From contig JAFXVN010000045.1 in assembly GCA_017524545.1 (NCBI GenBank), positions 1 through 53,857 on the forward strand: 53,857 bases of DNA, in the 5' to 3' direction. Every line of letters starts with the position of its first letter. The stretch's first letter is position 1. The notes below the pieces were generated by a model. It was not told the DNA's origin, searched no databases, and saw nothing but the letters and a program-made list of their open reading frames with translations. The position numbers were made by a program, and so were the translations under genes. The stretch comes from Bacteroidaceae bacterium. GTDB lineage: Bacteria > Bacteroidota > Bacteroidia > Bacteroidales > Bacteroidaceae. This document shows, one piece after another, positions 15,735 to 24,321 of this stretch.

Positions 15735-18700
15735 TTATTTAACAATCAGCTTTTTGCCATTGACGATATAGATGCCCTTCGTCAATTCTGACACAAGCGG
15801 AGTTCCGTTTGCGATTCGTCTGCCACTGAGGTCATAGTAGATGTTGTTTGTTGGATTATGATTTACAATTTGCGGCTGGCTGATGCCTGTCGGGTCTTCT
15901 CTATCGATGTTGAGGAGCTGGAGTTCGCCTATCTGAATCTGGTCGGCACCGTTGACGGCTGTGACCGTGAGGCGGTAGATGCTATAGGGCTCTGAAGCCT
16001 CTGCCGTATAGAATTGTGTGGTGTAGCGGTGGGAGAAGCTTTGACCGTCGCGGCTGTCGAGCAATGCCCATGTCGTGCCGTCGTTGCTGCCTTCGAGTGT
16101 CCAGCCGGCGGGGTCGCGCTTGGGCTCATTCTTGCTGGCTGTGATGCCGTATGTGTTGATGCCGACAGGTTGGTCGTAGGTGAAAGTGATGCCGACGGGT
16201 TCCGAGAAAGTAGCGTGATAGCATGTCGTACGGCTACAATCACTGATGCGTCCGATGAGTTCAGAGCTGGTGAGTCCGACGGCTGTGGCATCGACGCTGG
16301 CCGGGGCGAAGAATCCTGGGTCTCCCATCTCGGCGATGGCTGCCCCATAGAGTTCGAAGTCAGCAAGGCGAATGCTTGTTTCGGCTGCTTCATTAGCCAT
16401 AAGCCTGAAACGCTTGAAAAGCTTTGTCGTGGAAGTGATGAATGAGAGACGCGAACCTCTTGCCTCGAAATTCAATGTCTTGCTGGCGAGCTGTGTCTGC
16501 GCACCGTCTTCGTCATAGCCATAGAGCGTGATGGCTTGTGGGTCAAACTCTTCCTTGTCCGCACTGAGGAGCGAGAAGCCGAGCACTTTGACTGGCACTG
16601 GTGTGTAGATGTCCCAGAAAGGAGCCTCGCCTCTGACGGTGGAATAGGTTGTGCCGTTGTCGTCGATGAGGGCTGTCGCCTCGCTGTCGTCGGAAGCGAT
16701 GACGGATGCTATGCTTGTCACATCGGCATAGAATGTGCCATAGTCGGGTTTCCCGAAGAGTTGCCATTGGCAGAGCTGTGACTCTTCGTCGTTGACGGTG
16801 AGGCGATAATAAAGATAGGACGTTTCGGGATTGACACGGCAGACGCAAGTGTAGTCGTCGTAGGGGAAGAGTGCCTCGGTCTGCTGGTCGATAAGCTTCC
16901 ATGTGGTGCCGTTTGCCGAGCCTTCAAGCTTCCATGCCGTTGGTGCCTTGGCAGCTGCATCAATGGTGATGCTGTAGGCGGTGAGCATGTAGTTGCCCGC
17001 CGGACGATAGACGGCTGTGACGGGTGCTGTGAAGATGGTTGTGCCGACGTGGTCGATGAGTGCTTCGCATCCTTCGGTGATGGTGCCGCCGTCGGCTGTC
17101 AGGTCGAAGTCGTCGATGCAACGACCCAAGAGTTGCCATTCGGAGATGGAGAGCTTCGTCTGTGTGTCGTAGCAGTTGAAAAGCAGACGATAGTGGGTGT
17201 AGGCATTCGAGGTCTGAATGTCGGCAACATAGCGTTCGCCGCGAACAGCAAATGTGGTGTCGGGTTCAGAATGGATGGTTTCCCAGTTCATGCCGTCGTT
17301 TGAGGCTTGAAGATACCAACCTTTGGGGTCGCCAGCATTGATATTGCCAGAGAAAAGCTGGTAGCCGTGGAGACGCATGGGCGATGGACTTATGTACTGA
17401 ATCCATGTCTCTGTGCCTGTCTCGATGTTGGCAGTGAGGGCTGTCGTGATGTCGTCGTCTGTGAGGGCAGAAGCGTCTTCTGCTACAAAAGATGCCGTAA
17501 GTTTCCCGCCGCCGTTGGTGAGGTCGGCATAGACAGGATTGAGGCTTTGGAACTGCCACCAGTTGATGTTGGTTTGTCCTGTGCCTGTAGAGACGAAGTA
17601 GATGTCGTGTGTGCCGGTGACAGGCTGGTTTATCATCTTGCTTATAGTGTCCCATGTCTTCAGGGCAGATAGTTCGTTGCCCTTGATGGAGCAAAGCAGA
17701 GTGCATTTCTTCGAGTCTGGATAATCAAGGAAGACATTGATGCCAGTAGAACCTAAGGTGATGTTGGCGCGGAGGTCAATGTGGGAAGCCGGCTTGTCGC
17801 CGAAGTCCACACGGCGGTAACCGATGTAGTAGTTGTTCTTCATGGGACCAACCATGCCGCCTCCGCCCTCGTCGGTGCAAGCATCGTAGGTGACGGGAGC
17901 ATTACGGACGAAGTTGAAGTCCTCGGCTTCGTTCTTGGTATATGCATCGTGGCTGTCAACAACACCCAAGTGACAATTGAAGGCTGCCGAGACGCAGGTC
18001 ATGTTGCCGTCGTGGGCAAAGTCCTTCAGCTTGTCGCCCTCCTGGTGCTTGAAGTCCTCTTCTGCCTTGGTGAGCCAAGCGGAAGAGGTGATGCCTGCAG
18101 AATTGCGGTTGTTCCATGCGTGGTAGGCGTTCTTGGCTATCCAAGCATAATGCGATGGCGCGTTGAATGACTCTGCATACATGCGAAGGTAGCGGAGCAT
18201 AATGCCTTTGAAGTTGGTGAGGTCGCCCTGAACCGTCTGGCAGACATGAATGATGCCCTTTGAGTTGGCAAGGTTCGCCTCGCTCCATTTGATGATGGCA
18301 TCCGCGTCGTCCTTGAACATCTGCTCGCCGTAGTGGTTGTAAAGCATAATGGCAGCGCCGAGATTAGTGCCTTGATTGTAAGTGGAGCACCATTTGTTGT
18401 AGTTACCTGTGCCTTGGTCGTAGCTGTCCCAGACAGCTCCCGTCGGCTTGCCGTTCGACATCTCGAAGAGTTTGCCGCGCTCTGCCATATAGGTCTTGCG
18501 GGCTTTCTGATAGTAACTTGTATCTGCCTGAGCAATGGCAAGATAGCAGGCGCAGACGGCGGCAGGGCCGTTGATGCAGGAGTTGGTGCCCTGCCCGCTG
18601 TTGTGTTTCCATTGCAGAAGGTCGTTGCCATAGCAGTCGGCACGTGCAAACATACCGTCGAAATTCTTCTTCGCCGTAGTGCGGTATTTCGTGACACCAG

Positions 18701-19529
18701 TGAGGAGATAGGCCCGGACGCAGGCAATGCACATCCAGGCAATGTCGTCGTTGTACTCATTGTAACCGCTGACGCCTTGCTGATACCAGGTGTCCTTGTT
18801 GCGGGCAATGAAGTTCGTGTAGAGATTCTCGAACATGGTGGCATACTGCTGGTCGCCAGTCGTCTCAAGGGCATCAAGGACTATCTCGAACATCTCCGCG
18901 TCGCCCCACCAACCGCCGCCGCCGATGACATAGCCTGTGCTGGCTTTCTTATAGGCACGAGCTTTCCATTTCTCCATCATGTCGTCGCGCTTGTCCTTTG
19001 TGAACGCTTGTTCCATAGGTTCTACGACCTCGACTGTCCAAGCGATACGCGCCGGGTCGAGGTTCGTAGCCGTTGCCGTGTTGACAAGGGTCAGTTTGCC
19101 TCCGTCAGTGGTTTCCGTGGGAGCGGCAAGGGCATATTTGCGCGATGTGCCTTGATAGATGTAGTATAGGTTGTCGGAATCCTCAACGGGAACAAATTCC
19201 CATGAGCCGCGCGAATTGGCGGTTGTCTTGCTCATCTGCCCGACGTTGCCCGATGTGCCGGAAGTGAGGCCTGCGAGGAAGAAGCCTGTGTAGTCGTTTG
19301 ATAGGAGGAACGTGCCGTTGGTCTTGCCGGTGAGCGTCCAGCGCTGGGCGTTGACGTTGGTTTCCGTCCAAAGTACGGCATTCTTGTTCTCTTCGAGCGA
19401 AGAGTTCTCCACGAAGACTGATTTCCCACTGTTTACAAGCCTGACGGTTTGTCCTGTCTCAAAGGCTTGGGCGAGGAATGATACTGAAAGCAATACAAAA
19501 GTGAATAGAAGTCGAGTCAGCTTTTCCAT
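15735..19529 (-). CDS. Secreted multidomain GH76 alpha-1,6-mannanase-like protein
   Basis: A 1264-residue exported enzyme with signal peptide LLFTFVLLSVSFLAQA. Residues about 25-165 look like a ricin-type beta-trefoil (RWTLTGKTNGTFLLSN). The GH76 (alpha/alpha)6 domain covers about 175-500 with the paired catalytic aspartates Asp261-Asp262 in YNDDIAW and the GGGGWWGDAEMFE start. A CBM6-like domain follows (about 520-660, ending TNINWWQFQ), then three or more F5/8-type-C (discoidin-like) segments with repeated WxLEGSANGTTW-type motifs and LGR/FGK/YGA endings. The tail IYYDLSGRRI...KGIYIVNGKKLIVK resembles that of the protein at 3275. The likely target is alpha-mannan, for example fungal mannan, though no SusCD pair is adjacent. 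It heads a transcript with the SDR gene. Confidence 0.85.
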   Translation of the reverse strand: MEKLTRLLFTFVLLSVSFLAQAFETGQTVRLVNSGKSVFVENSSLEENKNAVLWTETNVNAQRWTLTGKTNGTFLLSNDYTGFFLAGLTSGTSGNVGQMSKTTANSRGSWEFVPVEDSDNLYYIYQGTSRKYALAAPTETTDGGKLTLVNTATATNLDPARIAWTVEVVEPMEQAFTKDKRDDMMEKWKARAYKKASTGYVIGGGGWWGDAEMFEIVLDALETTGDQQYATMFENLYTNFIARNKDTWYQQGVSGYNEYNDDIAWMCIACVRAYLLTGVTKYRTTAKKNFDGMFARADCYGNDLLQWKHNSGQGTNSCINGPAAVCACYLAIAQADTSYYQKARKTYMAERGKLFEMSNGKPTGAVWDSYDQGTGNYNKWCSTYNQGTNLGAAIMLYNHYGEQMFKDDADAIIKWSEANLANSKGIIHVCQTVQGDLTNFKGIMLRYLRMYAESFNAPSHYAWIAKNAYHAWNNRNSAGITSSAWLTKAEEDFKHQEGDKLKDFAHDGNMTCVSAAFNCHLGVVDSHDAYTKNEAEDFNFVRNAPVTYDACTDEGGGGMVGPMKNNYYIGYRRVDFGDKPASHIDLRANITLGSTGINVFLDYPDSKKCTLLCSIKGNELSALKTWDTISKMINQPVTGTHDIYFVSTGTGQTNINWWQFQSLNPVYADLTNGGGKLTASFVAEDASALTDDDITTALTANIETGTETWIQYISPSPMRLHGYQLFSGNINAGDPKGWYLQASNDGMNWETIHSEPDTTFAVRGERYVADIQTSNAYTHYRLLFNCYDTQTKLSISEWQLLGRCIDDFDLTADGGTITEGCEALIDHVGTTIFTAPVTAVYRPAGNYMLTAYSITIDAAAKAPTAWKLEGSANGTTWKLIDQQTEALFPYDDYTCVCRVNPETSYLYYRLTVNDEESQLCQWQLFGKPDYGTFYADVTSIASVIASDDSEATALIDDNGTTYSTVRGEAPFWDIYTPVPVKVLGFSLLSADKEEFDPQAITLYGYDEDGAQTQLASKTLNFEARGSRLSFITSTTKLFKRFRLMANEAAETSIRLADFELYGAAIAEMGDPGFFAPASVDATAVGLTSSELIGRISDCSRTTCYHATFSEPVGITFTYDQPVGINTYGITASKNEPKRDPAGWTLEGSNDGTTWALLDSRDGQSFSHRYTTQFYTAEASEPYSIYRLTVTAVNGADQIQIGELQLLNIDREDPTGISQPQIVNHNPTNNIYYDLSGRRIANGTPLVSELTKGIYIVNGKKLIVK

Positions 19530-19569
19530 ATTTTTTTACTTACATTATTATATTGTTGCAATGTGATGA

Positions 19570-19577
19570 CAAAGTTA
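19570..19577 (-). promoter_or_regulatory. Promoter -7 box of the GH76 gene
   Basis: Minus-strand TAACTTTG lies about 40 bp before the ATG at 19529 and matches the Bacteroidetes consensus; no good -33 box is visible. Confidence 0.6.
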
Positions 19578-19615
19578 CGCTTTTTTGATGTAATTAAAAA
19601 GGGATAGGCATGAAT

Positions 19616-20542
19616 TTATGTGTTTTCTGCTCCGCAATACGGACATTTGCCAAGCTGCTTGAGCCTCTTTCCGCATGAACCGCATAAAAATCGTGCTCTG
19701 GAATTGCGGAAATAGCGCAGCAGGAGGACAAGGATGAAAAGCGCATAAAGTATGTAGCTGACACCTGGGCTGAGGGCTGCCAGCGTGAAAAGCAGATAGC
19801 AGAGGATGCAGCATCCGAGCAGGGACATCAGATAGAGTATGCCTTCTCCCGGGGGCAGTTGGCGTCGTACTTCATCGACCGTCGCAATCGCCAGTACCAG
19901 AAGAATCCAGACAGAACACAGGAAGAGGCTCAGGATGAGCGGCAGTCCGAATGGGTTAAGCGTGGGATGATAATAGTAGAGAACCCACGTCTCTGGCACA
20001 TAGTGCTGGATGCCTGCATATAGAAGTGCCGAGGCGGAAAGGGTGATGAGCAAGAAAGTGGGGTAGGGAGAGAGAATGTCTCGAAGAAAGAAGACGTGGG
20101 GCTGCCTGTGGCTGAACACTTGCCAAAGCAGGATAATCAGAGAAAGGGCAAAGACAATGGCAAAGATGCCCAAGTGACGGATGCTGAAGAGGTGAATGAA
20201 CTGAGATATAGGGTCGTCCGGCACAACGCTTTCAAGAAAGTCGCATTGATGTGTCCAACCCATCGTGAATTGGTCGCGAGCCAACTTCACCCATACACTA
20301 TCTATAGAGTCTTCGGGGATGACGAGCATTTCAGCTACAACCAAAGGGTCGCCCATGTGGATGCTCAACTGCTCGCAAGCCGTATCGACAGGCATGTTGT
20401 GAAGGGGCTGACTGCTTTGAAGCATCAAGCTATCGACGGAGAGCTCGAAGTTGTCTCCAACGACATAGAGTGTTGCATCCTCCTGGCTGTAGTAGCAAGA
20501 GGAAAAAAGAAGCGCGAACAGAAGCAGGCAAAAAACTCTCAT
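19616..20542 (-). CDS. Membrane protein with lipoprotein-like N-terminus and C-terminal zinc ribbon
   Basis: A 308-residue protein I do not recognise. It starts with a short hydrophobic leader ending in a lipobox-like LFSSC. About 130 extracytoplasmic residues follow, then about five membrane segments (for example IFAIVFALSLIILLW, LPLILSLFLCSVWILLVLAI, ILYALFILVLLLRYF). The last 25 residues form a rubredoxin-type zinc ribbon, CGSCGKRLKQLGKCPYCG, presumably cytosolic. It lies 9 bp after the U32 gene in the same direction, so it is likely co-transcribed with it. The topology suggests an envelope sensor or scaffold, but this is speculation. Confidence 0.65.
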   Translation of the reverse strand: MRVFCLLLFALLFSSCYYSQEDATLYVVGDNFELSVDSLMLQSSQPLHNMPVDTACEQLSIHMGDPLVVAEMLVIPEDSIDSVWVKLARDQFTMGWTHQCDFLESVVPDDPISQFIHLFSIRHLGIFAIVFALSLIILLWQVFSHRQPHVFFLRDILSPYPTFLLITLSASALLYAGIQHYVPETWVLYYYHPTLNPFGLPLILSLFLCSVWILLVLAIATVDEVRRQLPPGEGILYLMSLLGCCILCYLLFTLAALSPGVSYILYALFILVLLLRYFRNSRARFLCGSCGKRLKQLGKCPYCGAENT

Positions 20543-20551
20543 AACTATGCA

Positions 20552-22318
20552 CTATGAACTAAAAAGATTCATCTCGCACTTCTTGCAGTCAAACTCAAGA
20601 CGGAAGCGACGCCCGTCTCCCAGCACAAGATATAGCGGGTCCTTCCATTTTTCACTTTTCACTTTTATCTTTTCACTTTCTCTATGGCATTGCCCCCAAG
20701 CGTGACGAAGGCAGAAGCGGCAAGACATTAAGGGAGATTGAAGATTGAAGATTGAGGATTGAAAAGTGGCACGTTTATATAAGACGGGATTATCTAAAGG
20801 TTTAGAAGAATTTTCACTTTTCACTTTTAACTTTTCAATTAGACTTCTTCTCCACTCCGCCAATGTGCTTCTGGGAATGAACCAAGGTTGCGAAAAGCGC
20901 ACTTCAACATCCGTGCAAACATAGACTGTGTCGCCAAGCTTGCTTAGCACTTCGCGGATGGAAGCCGACTGGTCTGTTCGGGCAAGTTGGTGCTCCAAGG
21001 CAAATTCCTCGCTGTGTTGCAAGCCGCTTTCTGCTGTAAAGGTCAAACGGACCCCCTGTTCTGTCTCTTCGAGCAAGAAGCGTGCCGGAATGCGTCGCTC
21101 TGCAGTCTGTCCGCTCATCAAGCGTTCCCATTGCTGGTCAAAGCTTCGCCAAAGCCGACTGCCTTTCTTGAGGCTCCCGATAACGGAGGATGTTTGGTGA
21201 GGGTCTGAGGCAGGGTAGAGGTGATTGCCGACGGCTCTGTTCACCCGGAAGCCTTGCAGCCGGCCCTCTTCATTGAAGAAGCAAAGCCCGTCGCCGTTAG
21301 AAAAAGACTCTGTCGAGGAAACGACTATACAATAACCATTTCCTATTATCTCCTTGACTTGTCCCACCTCGCGACCTCGGCTCTTTGGCGTGTCGGGCGA
21401 AGCGAGGTCGTTTGTCCTGCCAAAGAGGAAATAATCCGTGCTGCCACGAGAGAAGCTACGCGAAAGGTCGGGCTGGAAAGTGTAGGTGGAAATGCCGTAA
21501 GAGGAACGTGTGAACTCTGGCCTCCGTTTCATGATTGCATCAAGAGCCTGACGATAGGCGGCAGTCACGTTCTTGACGTAGGCAACATCTTTCAGCCGAC
21601 CTTCTATTTTGAAGCTTCTTGCGCCTGCATCCATCAATGCTTCAAGGTGTTGCAAGCGGTTCATGTCCCTGAGCGAGAGCAGGTATTTGTCCTTGATGAG
21701 TGTGTTTCCTTCTGCGTCTTGCAGCGAAAAGGGCAGTCGGCAGAACTGTGCACACTCTCCACGATTGGCAGAGCGACCGAAACAATACTCCGAAGCATAG
21801 CACCTTCCGCTGTAGGAAACACAAAGCGCACCATGAACGAAGACCTCGAGATTGACATCAGGAACGGCGTTGTGGATACTTCTAATCTGTTCAAGCGAAA
21901 GTTCGCGTGCAAGTACTATTTGGTTGAATCCAAGTTCTTTAAGCTTTGCGACGTCTTCCTTTGTTCGATTATCCATCTGTGTGCTTGCGTGAAGAGGAAT
22001 AGGGGGAAGTTCCATCTCGCGAATGGCCATGTCCTGCACAATAAGCGCATCTGCTCCTGCCCGATACAAATCCCAAATCAGTAGGCGAGCTTCTTCTCGT
22101 TCTTCTTCGTGGAGAAGCGTGTTGATGGCCACATCGACCTTGGCTCCGAAGCGGTGGGCATAGTCGCAGAGTTTCTGGATGTCTTCGGTGGAATTGCCTG
22201 CCGCAGCTCTCGCTCCGAAACGCGAGGCACCGATATAGACGGCATCTGCCCCGTGGTCGATGGCAGCGAGGCCGCAATCGAGGTTCCGGGCGGGGGAGAG
22301 AAGTTCAATGTGGTCCAT
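20552..22318 (-). CDS. U32 family protein (RlhA/YdcP-like) with repeat-derived inserts
   Basis: A 588-residue U32 'peptidase' family protein. E. coli members of this family (RlhA, TrhP, UbiU/V) act in RNA hydroxylation or ubiquinone synthesis rather than proteolysis. The TIM-barrel start LLSPARNLDCGLAAIDHGAD, the signature EVFVHGALCVSYSGRCYAS and the cysteines of YCFGRSANRGECAQFC fit an iron-sulfur-binding RlhA-type protein. A C-terminal Cys set (CRFCLRH, CKKCEM) is present. The region between about residues 490 and 575 contains three translated heptamer arrays (20648-20680, 20736-20766, 20811-20840), giving segments such as KLKVKSENSSK and SEKIKVKSEKW. These look like intergenic repeat DNA captured in-frame. 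It is followed by the zinc-ribbon membrane gene. Confidence 0.8.
   Translation of the reverse strand: MDHIELLSPARNLDCGLAAIDHGADAVYIGASRFGARAAAGNSTEDIQKLCDYAHRFGAKVDVAINTLLHEEEREEARLLIWDLYRAGADALIVQDMAIREMELPPIPLHASTQMDNRTKEDVAKLKELGFNQIVLARELSLEQIRSIHNAVPDVNLEVFVHGALCVSYSGRCYASEYCFGRSANRGECAQFCRLPFSLQDAEGNTLIKDKYLLSLRDMNRLQHLEALMDAGARSFKIEGRLKDVAYVKNVTAAYRQALDAIMKRRPEFTRSSYGISTYTFQPDLSRSFSRGSTDYFLFGRTNDLASPDTPKSRGREVGQVKEIIGNGYCIVVSSTESFSNGDGLCFFNEEGRLQGFRVNRAVGNHLYPASDPHQTSSVIGSLKKGSRLWRSFDQQWERLMSGQTAERRIPARFLLEETEQGVRLTFTAESGLQHSEEFALEHQLARTDQSASIREVLSKLGDTVYVCTDVEVRFSQPWFIPRSTLAEWRRSLIEKLKVKSENSSKPLDNPVLYKRATFQSSIFNLQSPLMSCRFCLRHAWGQCHRESEKIKVKSEKWKDPLYLVLGDGRRFRLEFDCKKCEMNLFSS
20648..20840. 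repeat. Three heptamer arrays inside the U32 gene
   Basis: TTTTCACTTTTCACTTTTAT-type arrays at 20648-20680 and 20811-20840 flank a GATTGAA-type array at 20736-20766, all with a strict 7-nt period. Because 7 is not a multiple of 3, gain or loss of one unit would shift the reading frame, while a change of three units would not. Confidence 0.7.
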
Positions 22319-22360
22319 TTAGAATTTACGAATCAAATTGTACATTGCTGAATTGTACAT

Positions 22361-23281
22361 TTAATTGATTTCATTGATGTTGTACGGCGTTTCCTGATAA
22401 ACGTAGTAGTTAAGCCAATTCTGGAAAAGCAGGTTGCCATGCCCTCGCCATGTGACAAGCGGCCCTTTTTCGGGGTCATCGTCGCGATAGTAGTTGTAGG
22501 GCTTTTGTATGGGCAGACCTTTTCCGAGATCACGTCTATACTCGGTGTCGAGCGTCATGGGCGAGTATTCGGAGTGGCCTGTGATGAATATCTCGCGTCC
22601 TTCACGCGCCATCACCATCGAGACACCGCTCTGCGGTCCCTCGGCAATGATTGTTAATTCTTCATTCACCTTCAGAATGTCTTCCTTTCGGATTTCCGTA
22701 TGGCGACTATGTGGCATGTAGAAGACATCGTCGAAGCCTCGGAAGATAGGCAGTCGTGGCAAAAGGGGTATTTGCGGGAAAATGCCGAACATTTTCTCTT
22801 GCAAAGGATATTTTGGCACGCCATAGTGGTAGTAGAGTCCCGCCTGTGCAGCCCAACAGATGTACAGGGTGCTGGTGACGTGTGTCCGTGCCCAGGCGAA
22901 GATGTCGGTCATTTCATCCCAATAGTTTACATCCTTGAAGTCGAGGTGTTCCACGGGTGCGCCAGTGATTATCATGCCGTCGAACTTCTCATGCCGCATC
23001 TCTTCGAAGTCGCGGTAGAAGGCCCTCATGTGCTCAATAGGCGTGTTCTTGCTTGTATGCGCCTTGACCTTCATCAGATGTATGTCAAGCTGGAGGGGCG
23101 TGTTGGAGAGTAGGCGTATGAGGTCAGTTTCGGTGGTGATTTTTAAGGGCATCAGATTGAGAATAGCAATACGCAGTGGACGTATGTCTTGAGCGTTTGC
23201 ACGTGTGTCACCCAGTACGAAGATGTTTTCTTCTCTAAGGAAATTTATGGCAGGCAACCTGTCGGGAAGTCTTAATGGCAT
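22361..23281 (-). CDS. metA: Homoserine O-acyltransferase MetA, predicted acetyl-CoA type
   Basis: First committed enzyme of methionine synthesis, transferring an acyl group to homoserine in the cytosol. The 306 residues align with MetA through PLRIAILNLMPLKITTETDL. The catalytic Cys142 lies in YICWAAQAGL, and the His-x-Glu pair (His236, Glu238) in FITGHSEYS. In this family residue 111 sets the donor, Glu for acetyl-CoA and Gly for succinyl-CoA. Here residue 111 is Glu in GAPVEHLDF, so O-acetylhomoserine is predicted despite the 'succinyltransferase' family name. The gene has its own consensus promoter and is followed after 42 bp of AT-rich repeat by the U32 gene. Confidence 0.93.
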   Translation of the reverse strand: MPLRLPDRLPAINFLREENIFVLGDTRANAQDIRPLRIAILNLMPLKITTETDLIRLLSNTPLQLDIHLMKVKAHTSKNTPIEHMRAFYRDFEEMRHEKFDGMIITGAPVEHLDFKDVNYWDEMTDIFAWARTHVTSTLYICWAAQAGLYYHYGVPKYPLQEKMFGIFPQIPLLPRLPIFRGFDDVFYMPHSRHTEIRKEDILKVNEELTIIAEGPQSGVSMVMAREGREIFITGHSEYSPMTLDTEYRRDLGKGLPIQKPYNYYRDDDPEKGPLVTWRGHGNLLFQNWLNYYVYQETPYNINEIN

Positions 23282-23327
23282 TGAGGGAATTTGCTATTTG
23301 ACGTGTGATGATTTACTATTTTCGCTG

Positions 23328-23359
23328 CAAAGTTACGAATAAGCGAGCGAAAAGACAAA
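23328..23359 (-). promoter_or_regulatory. Promoter of metA
   Basis: Minus-strand TTTG (23359-23356), 20-nt spacer, TAACTTTG (23335-23328): a full consensus promoter. The leader down to the ATG at 23281 contains heptamer-like AT-rich repeats. It is divergent from the promoter at 23398. Confidence 0.75.
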
Positions 23360-23397
23360 TTTTAATCCTTAATCCTTAATCTTTAATCTTTTTTTAC

Positions 23398-23405
23398 TAT
23401 CTTTG
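23398..23405 (+). promoter_or_regulatory. Promoter -7 box of the coiled-coil/trmB/typA genes
   Basis: TATCTTTG fits TAnnTTTG and lies 40 bp before the ATG at 23446. The preceding DNA is a heptamer array (TTAATCC/TTAATCT, about 23363-23388), which occupies the place of the -33 box. Confidence 0.6.
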
Positions 23406-23445
23406 CGCCCGAAATCTGTAGTATGAAACTCAAAAGTACACGATA

Positions 23446-24321
23446 ATGGATAAGAAACAGAAGTACACACTTGCCGCAGTTGCTGCCGTTGCAGTCCTCG
23501 TTATAGGATTCCTTCTCTATGTGATGAACAAGCAGAGAGTCGAAAGCCAGCAGATGTTGGAGTTGGCGGAGATGGACAAGCGCGAGATGGAGAACGAGTA
23601 CGAACAGTTCGCCATGCAGTACAACGAGATGATGACGCAAATCAACAACGACTCGCTTATTGCCCAACTCGAAGCAGAGCAAAAGCGCACGGAGGAATTG
23701 CTTGAGGAGCTGAGGCGCGTGAAGAGCAGCGATGCTGCCGAAATTATGCGATTGAAGAAGGAGCTTGCCACGTTGCGAGAGGTCTTGAGAAGCTATGTCC
23801 TGCAGATAGACTCGCTGAACCGCATGAACGAAGCCTTGACACAGGAAAACAACAATCTGAAGACGCAAAACGCCCAGGCGCAACAGCATATCTCCAACCT
23901 TGCGGTAGAGAACGAGACGCTTTCAGACAAGGTGGCCATCGCCAGCCAGCTCGACGCAACGGGTATCTATGCAGAGGGTCGCAACAAGAAGGGCAAGGCC
24001 GCAAAGAAGATTAAGGACGTGAAGAAGTTCGTCATTGGCTTCAACATCGCCCGCAACGTCACCACCTCCACCGGCATCCGCAGCATCTACGTCCGTATCA
24101 CAACACCAACAGGCGATGTGCTCTCCAAGGGCGGCACCTTTGCATACGAGAACCGCCAGCTGGAATACAGCATCCGCAAGGACATCGAATACACAGGCGA
24201 AGAGCAGAGTGTGACGGTCTATTGGGACGTGGCCGAGGCATTGAGTGCTGGCAACTATCGGGTTGACATCTTTGCCGACGGGCAGAACATAGGAACCACC
24301 AACTTCTCTTTTGAAAAGTAA
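23446..24321 (+). CDS. Membrane-anchored coiled-coil protein
   Basis: A 291-residue protein with one N-terminal membrane helix (about residues 8-27, [19 protein letters not shown]). A long coiled coil, about 30-165, follows, rich in Glu, Gln and Leu heptads. A compact C-terminal beta domain (about 185-291, [20 protein letters not shown] to GTTNFSFEK) completes it. The domain resembles uncharacterised Bacteroidales proteins; no enzyme motif is visible. Its stop codon overlaps the trmB start (TAATG), so the two are translationally coupled. A periplasmic scaffold role is only a guess. Confidence 0.7.
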   Translation: MDKKQKYTLAAVAAVAVLVIGFLLYVMNKQRVESQQMLELAEMDKREMENEYEQFAMQYNEMMTQINNDSLIAQLEAEQKRTEELLEELRRVKSSDAAEIMRLKKELATLREVLRSYVLQIDSLNRMNEALTQENNNLKTQNAQAQQHISNLAVENETLSDKVAIASQLDATGIYAEGRNKKGKAAKKIKDVKKFVIGFNIARNVTTSTGIRSIYVRITTPTGDVLSKGGTFAYENRQLEYSIRKDIEYTGEEQSVTVYWDVAEALSAGNYRVDIFADGQNIGTTNFSFEK

